This document shows positions 58,718 through 64,000 of a stretch of 64,000 bases of DNA, in pieces; the first letter of the stretch is position 1, and each line of letters starts with the position of its first letter. A program made the position numbers and the translations under genes. A model generated the notes under the pieces. The model was not told where the DNA came from, did no database searches, and saw only the letters and a list, made by a program, of their open reading frames with translations. Source of the stretch: Lacticaseibacillus paracasei subsp. paracasei (GTDB lineage: Bacteria; Bacillota; Bacilli; Lactobacillales; Lactobacillaceae); contig NZ_AP012541.1 in the NCBI RefSeq assembly GCF_000829035.1, positions 2,542,001-2,606,000 on the forward strand, in the 5' to 3' direction.

Positions 58718-61700
58718 CTATTTCTTATCGTCGGTACTGTTGGCAGACTTACCGTCAGTTGCTTGTGCTGCGGCTTCGTGAGCCTTCTTTTCTTCCTGCT
58801 GAGCAGCAAACTTCGCCAAGGCATCGACAGAAACAATGTCATCCTCGTCGTCGTCCATGTCCCGCAGTTCAATTTCTTTTTTATCCGCGCCAAGGACCTT
58901 CATATCCAGACCCAGTGCTTGCAATTCTTTGACAAGCACACGGAAGGATTCTGGTACACCCGGCTTAGGAATCGGTTCGCCCTTAACGATGGCTTCATAG
59001 GTCTTAACCCGGCCAACCACGTCATCGGACTTGTAAGTCAGGATTTCCTGCAAAGTATAAGCCGCGCCATAAGCTTCAAGGGCCCAAACTTCCATTTCAC
59101 CAAAACGCTGACCACCAAACTGAGCTTTACCACCAAGTGGCTGTTGGGTAACTAAACTGTAAGGTCCAATGGAACGAGCATGAATCTTATCGTCAACCAT
59201 GTGAGACAGTTTCATGTAGTACATGATTCCGACAGAAACACGGTTTTCGAATGGTTCACCAGTTCGACCGTCATACAAGACAGACTTACCATCAGATGCC
59301 ATACCGGCTTCCTTAACGGTTGCCCACAGATCTTTATCGTTGGCGCCATCGAAAACAGGCGTTGCAACATGAATGCCCAAGTTACGTGCAGCCATCCCCA
59401 GATGCAATTCCAGCACCTGTCCGATGTTCATACGACTTGGCACACCCATTGGTGACAAGCAGATGTCAACTGGGGTACCGTCTGGCAAGTATGGCATGTC
59501 CTCTTCAGGCACAACGACGGAAACCGTCCCTTTGTTCCCGTGACGACCGGCCATCTTATCACCGACCTGAATCTTCCGCTTCTGCGTAATATAAACGCGG
59601 ACCATCATATTCACACCAGGAGACAGCTCATCGCCGGCTTCACGAGTAAAGATCTTAACGTCTTGAATGATCCCGCCGCCGCCATGGGGAACCCGCAGCG
59701 AGGTGTCACGTACTTCACGTGCTTTCTCACCAAAGATCGCATGCAGTAACCGTTCTTCAGCTGACAATTCAGTAACGCCCTTAGGTGTAACCTTGCCGAC
59801 CAAAATATCACCGTCACGCACTTCAGCGCCGACACGAACGACACCAAATTCATCCAGATCCTTAAGGGCTTCTTCACCGACGTTTGGAATTTCACGCGTT
59901 ACTTCTTCAGGTCCAAGCTTGGTGTCACGTGCTTCAGATTCATATTCTTCAATATGGATTGAGGTGTAAACATCATCTTTAACGAGTCGTTCGGAGAGTA
60001 CAATCGCATCTTCGTAGTTGTACATGTTCCAAGTCATGAAGGCGATGATCGGGTTTTGTCCCAATGCTAATTCACCATTTTGCATGGCTGGCCCATCAGC
60101 GATGATTTCGTCAACATCAACATGATCGCCGATGGTCACGATTGGCCGCTGGTTGTAGTTTTTACCGGCGTTACTACGCTTGAATTTCATCAAGTTGTAG
60201 GCATCCAAGGCGCCATCTTCACGACGAACCCGAATTTGCTTAGCATCAACATATTCAACGGTACCAGCGTTATTAGCCAAAACCGCTGTCCCGGAGTCAT
60301 GGGCTGCCTTGTATTCCATCCCAGTCCCAACAAGTGGGGCATGCGGATTAACCAACGGCACAGCCTGACGTTGCATGTTCGCACCCATCAAAGCACGGTT
60401 GGAGTCATCGTTTTCCAAGAAAGGAATGCAAGCCGTTGCGACCGCAACAACCTGTTTAGGCGAAACGTCCATGTAGTCAACTTTGTCTGGAGAAATTTCA
60501 ATGTTGTTATCCTTGTGACGAGCCAGAACGGTTTCGTCAACAAAGGAACCATCGTCGTTCAAAGGCGAGTTCGCCTGCGCAACGATGTAGTTATCTTCTT
60601 CATCGGCAGTCAAATAGTCGATTTTGTCGGTAACTTTATGCGTATCCCAAGAAACACGGCGATATGGCGTTTCAATAAAACCATAAGGATTAACAACCGC
60701 ATAAGAAGCAAGACTGTTAATCAACCCGATGTTCGGGCCTTCAGGCGTTTCAATCGGACACATACGGCCATAATGGGTGTAGTGAACGTCCCGGACTTCA
60801 TAACCGGCACGGTCACGCGTCAACCCACCAGGTCCAAGAGCAGACAGACGACGCTTATGCGTTAACTCACCAAGCGGATTCGTCTGATCCATAAACTGCG
60901 ACAGTTGGGAACTGCCGAAGAATTCCTTGATAGAAGCTACAACTGGCCGAATGTTGATCAATTGTTGCGGTGTTACCGTAGCGGTATCTTGAATGGACAT
61001 CCGCTCACGGACAACACGTTCCATCCGAGAAAGCCCGATCCGGAATTGGTTTTGCAACAGTTCACCAACGGAACGAATCCGCCGGTTACCCAAGTGATCA
61101 ATGTCATCAATTGAACCCAAGCCTTCCTGAAGATTCAGGAAGTAGTTCATTGATGCCAAAACATCAGCTGGGACGATGTGCTTCACTTTTTTACCAATAT
61201 GACCGTTACCAATCAAATTGATTTCTTTATCAGGGGTCACTTGTGAGTATACTTTGATACTCTGTAATTCGATCGGATCAGTGACAACGCCTTGATCGGA
61301 AGGTTGGTAGGTGATGGTCTTGAAATCGTCGCGGTCAAGATATGGTGCCAACTTGTCCATCACTTGACGATCAACCTTGGTGCCCTTTTGCGCAATGACT
61401 TCACCAGTATCAGGATCGGCCAGTGTTTCTGCCAAAACCTGATTCAAAAGCCGGGTCTTAAGGCTCAGCTTCTTATTCACTTTGTAACGACCAACCGAAG
61501 CAAGATCATAACGCTTCGGGTCGAAGAAGCGGGCATACAAAAGAGACCGCGATGAATCGGCTGTTTTTGGTTCGCCAGGACGTAGACGTTCGTAGATATC
61601 CTTCAACGCTTCGTCCGTACGGGAATCATCCGTGTTCTTATGCACATCTTTTTCAAGCGTAAGCATCAAGGAATCATTGTCACCAAACATGTTGATAATG

Positions 61701-62317
61701 TCTTGATCGGAACCGAAGCCCAACGCCCGAACCAATTCGGTCAGCGGAATCTTCCGTGTCCGATCGATTCGGACATACGCGATATCTTTGGCGTCAGTTT
61801 CATATTCAAGCCAGGCGCCCCGGTTAGGAATCACGGTTGTGCCATAAGTGACACGTGAGTTCTTGTCTGTTTCGCTATGGAAATAAACGCCAGGTGAACG
61901 GACCAACTGAGAAACGATGACCCGTTCGGCACCATTAATAATAAACGTCCCTTGTTTGGTCATCAGCGGGAAGTCGCCAAAGAACACATCTTGGCTCTTA
62001 ATCTCGCCTGTTTCATGGTTGGTTAAACGCAAGGTCACATGCAACGGTGCAGAGTAGTTTGCATCGTGTTGGCGTGCTTCCTCAACAGTATATTTTGGTT
62101 CCAGCAGTTGATAGCCGACAAATTCCAGTGACAGTTTCCCTTGAAAGTCATCGATCGGCATAATATCGTCGAACATTTCTTTGAGACCTTCATCGAGGAA
62201 CCATTGGTAAGAATTCGTTTGGATCTCGATCAGATTAGGAAGATCCAAAACTTCCTTGATCCGGGCATAGGACCGGCGTGTCCGGTGCTTACCATAATTC
62301 ACTAAGTGTCCTGCCAA
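58718..62317 (-). CDS. rpoB: RNA polymerase beta subunit
   Basis: 1,199 residues from TTG 62317 ([20 protein letters not shown]) with an AAGGGG site; the longer frame runs into the leader and is rejected. The rifampicin pocket reads [20 protein letters not shown] then [11 protein letters not shown], wild type. The C-terminal tail is acidic and ends with [20 protein letters not shown] plus a Lactobacillus-type Ala/Lys/Asp-rich extension. Confidence 0.98.
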   Translation of the reverse strand: MAGHLVNYGKHRTRRSYARIKEVLDLPNLIEIQTNSYQWFLDEGLKEMFDDIMPIDDFQGKLSLEFVGYQLLEPKYTVEEARQHDANYSAPLHVTLRLTNHETGEIKSQDVFFGDFPLMTKQGTFIINGAERVIVSQLVRSPGVYFHSETDKNSRVTYGTTVIPNRGAWLEYETDAKDIAYVRIDRTRKIPLTELVRALGFGSDQDIINMFGDNDSLMLTLEKDVHKNTDDSRTDEALKDIYERLRPGEPKTADSSRSLLYARFFDPKRYDLASVGRYKVNKKLSLKTRLLNQVLAETLADPDTGEVIAQKGTKVDRQVMDKLAPYLDRDDFKTITYQPSDQGVVTDPIELQSIKVYSQVTPDKEINLIGNGHIGKKVKHIVPADVLASMNYFLNLQEGLGSIDDIDHLGNRRIRSVGELLQNQFRIGLSRMERVVRERMSIQDTATVTPQQLINIRPVVASIKEFFGSSQLSQFMDQTNPLGELTHKRRLSALGPGGLTRDRAGYEVRDVHYTHYGRMCPIETPEGPNIGLINSLASYAVVNPYGFIETPYRRVSWDTHKVTDKIDYLTADEEDNYIVAQANSPLNDDGSFVDETVLARHKDNNIEISPDKVDYMDVSPKQVVAVATACIPFLENDDSNRALMGANMQRQAVPLVNPHAPLVGTGMEYKAAHDSGTAVLANNAGTVEYVDAKQIRVRREDGALDAYNLMKFKRSNAGKNYNQRPIVTIGDHVDVDEIIADGPAMQNGELALGQNPIIAFMTWNMYNYEDAIVLSERLVKDDVYTSIHIEEYESEARDTKLGPEEVTREIPNVGEEALKDLDEFGVVRVGAEVRDGDILVGKVTPKGVTELSAEERLLHAIFGEKAREVRDTSLRVPHGGGGIIQDVKIFTREAGDELSPGVNMMVRVYITQKRKIQVGDKMAGRHGNKGTVSVVVPEEDMPYLPDGTPVDICLSPMGVPSRMNIGQVLELHLGMAARNLGIHVATPVFDGANDKDLWATVKEAGMASDGKSVLYDGRTGEPFENRVSVGIMYYMKLSHMVDDKIHARSIGPYSLVTQQPLGGKAQFGGQRFGEMEVWALEAYGAAYTLQEILTYKSDDVVGRVKTYEAIVKGEPIPKPGVPESFRVLVKELQALGLDMKVLGADKKEIELRDMDDDEDDIVSVDALAKFAAQQEEKKAHEAAAQATDGKSANSTDDKK

Positions 62318-62532
62318 ATTATTCACCCCTTGTAAGATTTTCCGGCTTAGGTTGATTGTAAAAGTAATGTAAACATTGTTAAATTTACATGACAACGACC
62401 ATCCCGCAGACATTTTGAGCAAAAAAAAACCAAAAACAGATCGACCTTCAACCAGCCTGCTGTTTTTGCTTTTTCATTAGTCAGAACGGACAATAGATCG
62501 TCCTGACAGCCTGTCCAAACCGAAATGCGATT
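62318..62532 (-). ncRNA. rpoB leader with intrinsic terminator (Lacto-rpoB-like)
   Basis: From the promoter at 62539-62567 the leader first forms a hairpin around GTCAGGAC / GTCC-TTCTGAC. It then meets an intrinsic terminator (AAAAACAG ... CTGTTTTT then a run of nine T; about 62423-62475), some 105 nt before the rpoB start. A conserved Lacto-rpoB RNA is described upstream of rpoB in lactic acid bacteria. A 9-codon reading frame (MKKQKQQAG) overlaps the terminator stem. Termination here could attenuate rpoBC or yield a ~110-nt small RNA. Confidence 0.65.
62355..62382 (-). promoter_or_regulatory. Second rpoB promoter, downstream of the leader terminator
   Basis: Minus strand TTAACA (62377-62382), 16-bp spacer, TACAAT (62355-62360). 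If active it lets rpoB be transcribed without passing the terminator. Confidence 0.5.
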
Positions 62533-62538
62533 AGATTC

Positions 62539-62567
62539 ATAATACGCGTATCAATCAACGATGTCAA
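62539..62567 (-). promoter_or_regulatory. Strong sigma-A promoter upstream of rpoB leader
   Basis: Minus strand TTGACA (62562-62567), exact 17-bp spacer, TATTAT (62539-62544), located after the clpC terminator. Confidence 0.8.
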
Positions 62568-62600
62568 GCGGAGGTTGATCCGTGCTGCGCAAGCAAAGCC

Positions 62601-62633
62601 AAAAAGAAATCGCAACCTATCAGCCGCGATTTC
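62601..62633 (-). terminator. Terminator of clpC
   Basis: GAAATCGC / GCGATTTC stem (62606-62613, 62626-62633) followed on the minus strand by TTTTT; 14 bp after the clpC stop. Confidence 0.85.
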
Positions 62634-62646
62634 TTCATTATTAACA

Positions 62647-64000
62647 CTAGGCTTTAACGGGTTCTTTTGAAGCACCGTTTTCTTTTTGCTTGCCTTTGTT
62701 CTCTTTAACAGTAAATGTCAGCTTGCCTTTTTTAGCACCGATTTGGATCAAGTCACCGGTTTTAGCTTGGCCTGTCAATAAGAGTTCACTTAACTGATCT
62801 TCGACACCGGTTTGCAGTGCCCGCCGAATTGGACGTGCACCGTACTCTGGATCGAAGCCGGCAGCGGCGACAGCGTCAATACCGGCTGGGGTAATTTTAA
62901 CGTCAATCCCTTGATCCTTAATGCGACTAAGCACTGTCTTCGTCATGATCTTAACGATTTCATGCAGCTCAGCCTTGTTGAGACTGTGGAAGACCACGGT
63001 TTCATCAATTCGGTTAAGGAATTCTGGTCGGAACGCTTTTTTAAGTTCGTCCAGCATCCGGCTCTTCATGGCGTTAAAGTCAGCTTGTGGATCCTTGGCA
63101 CCAAAGCCAACAGTCTTATCGTCACGAATAGCGGTTGCGCCGATATTACTGGTCATGATCAAAATCGTGTTACGGAAATCAACCCGCCGACCCTTCGAAT
63201 CGGTTAAATAGCCATCATCCAGCACCTGCAACAAAATGTTAAAGACATCTGGATGCGCCTTTTCAACTTCGTCCAACAACACAACCGAGTAAGGCTTGTT
63301 GCGGACTTTTTCGGTTAGTTGACCGCCTTCGTCGTAACCAACGTAACCAGGGGCCGCGCCGATCAACCGACTGGTACTAAATTTCTCCATGTACTCAGAC
63401 ATATCAACCCGGATCATGGCATCCTCAGAACCAAACATTGCCTCGGCTAACGCCTTAGCCAGCTCCGTTTTCCCAACACCTGTCGGCCCGAGGAACATGA
63501 AGGAACCAATTGGCCGCGTCGGATCTTTCAAACCAGAACGAGCACGCCGGATAGCACGCGCAACAGCGGAAACTGCTTCGTCTTGGCCAACAACCCGCTC
63601 ATGCAGGATCTTCTCCAAGTTAACCAAGCGATCGGATTCTTTTTTCTGCAACTGGGTGACTGGCACACCGGTCCATTGAGAAACCACTTCTGCCACATCG
63701 TCGCCCGTCACTTTAATGTCAGTTCGAACGCCACTTTCATTAACTGGTTCAGGCGTGTCGGCCAACTTCGTTTTTAAATCAGCTTCCTGAGTCCGGATGT
63801 TCGCAGCCGTTTCGAAATCTTGATGGTCAATAGCGACTTCTTTATCAGCTACCAGCTTGGCCAGTTCATCCTGAAGCTTGTCGGCCTTCGTCTCAACATT
63901 GGCCTTGTCCAAGCGAACCTTCGCCGCACTTTCGTCAACTAGATCAATTGCCTTGTCAGGCAAAAACCGTGTCGTGATGTACCGTGATGACAAAACCACC
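62647..64000 (-). CDS. clpC: Clp protease ATPase ClpC, C-terminal part
   Basis: The open frame runs off the right edge; about 450 C-terminal residues are visible. The end of the first AAA module (LPDKAIDLVDESAAKVRL) and a UVR-type middle segment (EVAIDHQDFETAANIRTQEA) are followed by the full second AAA module: Walker A GPTGVGKTELAKAL, Walker B VVLLDEVEKAHPD, and the ClpP-contact part with AGIDAVAAAGFDPEYGARPI. The short middle domain and position before rpoB fit ClpC rather than ClpB or ClpE. Stress unfoldase acting with ClpP. Confidence 0.92.
   Translation of the reverse strand, partial: VVLSSRYITTRFLPDKAIDLVDESAAKVRLDKANVETKADKLQDELAKLVADKEVAIDHQDFETAANIRTQEADLKTKLADTPEPVNESGVRTDIKVTGDDVAEVVSQWTGVPVTQLQKKESDRLVNLEKILHERVVGQDEAVSAVARAIRRARSGLKDPTRPIGSFMFLGPTGVGKTELAKALAEAMFGSEDAMIRVDMSEYMEKFSTSRLIGAAPGYVGYDEGGQLTEKVRNKPYSVVLLDEVEKAHPDVFNILLQVLDDGYLTDSKGRRVDFRNTILIMTSNIGATAIRDDKTVGFGAKDPQADFNAMKSRMLDELKKAFRPEFLNRIDETVVFHSLNKAELHEIVKIMTKTVLSRIKDQGIDVKITPAGIDAVAAAGFDPEYGARPIRRALQTGVEDQLSELLLTGQAKTGDLIQIGAKKGKLTFTVKENKGKQKENGASKEPVKA

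Noticed and set aside
58718..62422. rpoB start at 62422
   Set aside because: The added 35 codons read through the second promoter and leader; TTG 62317 has a good ribosome site and gives the family N-terminus.

Overview
The window comes from a low-to-moderate GC Gram-positive lactic acid bacterium, most likely a member of the Lacticaseibacillus casei/paracasei/rhamnosus group. The S10-spc-alpha ribosomal operon, the str genes, clpC-rpoB-rpoC, the ECF transporter genes with truA, and rplM-rpsI all look lactobacillar. Species is not fixed by what can be read here. Almost every housekeeping gene lies on the minus strand.

Positions 1 to about 14,090 are the right end of an integrative and conjugative element (ICE) abutting the 3' end of rpsI. 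From the rpsI side it carries a tyrosine integrase and an excisionase-like HTH protein (plus strand). Facing leftwards are a split sigma-factor-like gene pair, small unknown genes, a ribbon-helix-helix regulator, a complete sortase-assembled pilus operon (lipoprotein, sortase, thioester-domain tip adhesin, backbone pilin, class C sortase, minor pilin), and the first conjugation genes (VirB2/CagC-like pilin and a bitopic membrane protein running off the left edge). The gaps in this element hold tRNA-like sequences and one strongly structured non-coding stretch.

Positions 14,087-23,212 are core chromosome: rpsI-rplM, a TetR-controlled ABC exporter, a CIRCE-preceded small acidic protein, a TipAS-type MerR regulator, truA, ecfT-ecfA2-ecfA1, and a membrane protein gene split by an in-frame stop. 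Positions 23,628-37,630 are the S10-spc-alpha super-operon from rpsJ down to rplQ, including secY, adk, infA and rpoA. Positions 37,955-43,871 hold psiE, a 2-Cys peroxiredoxin behind a PerR-like box, a WYL regulator, and fusA-rpsG-rpsL.

Positions 44,603-52,778 are a giant repetitive surface adhesin gene broken by a 1-nt frameshift. It is followed by an IS30-family element that has removed the front of a prepilin-peptidase (comC-like) gene. Positions 55,043-64,000 hold rpoC, rpoB (with a promoter and intrinsic terminator in its leader, as in the Lacto-rpoB motif) and the C-terminal part of clpC.

A family of about 120-bp palindromic repeats lies in at least four gaps between the housekeeping genes. 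Its stems differ in sequence between copies but stay paired. Three genes (membrane protein, giant adhesin, comC) are visibly broken, so decay of surface and competence functions is a theme.
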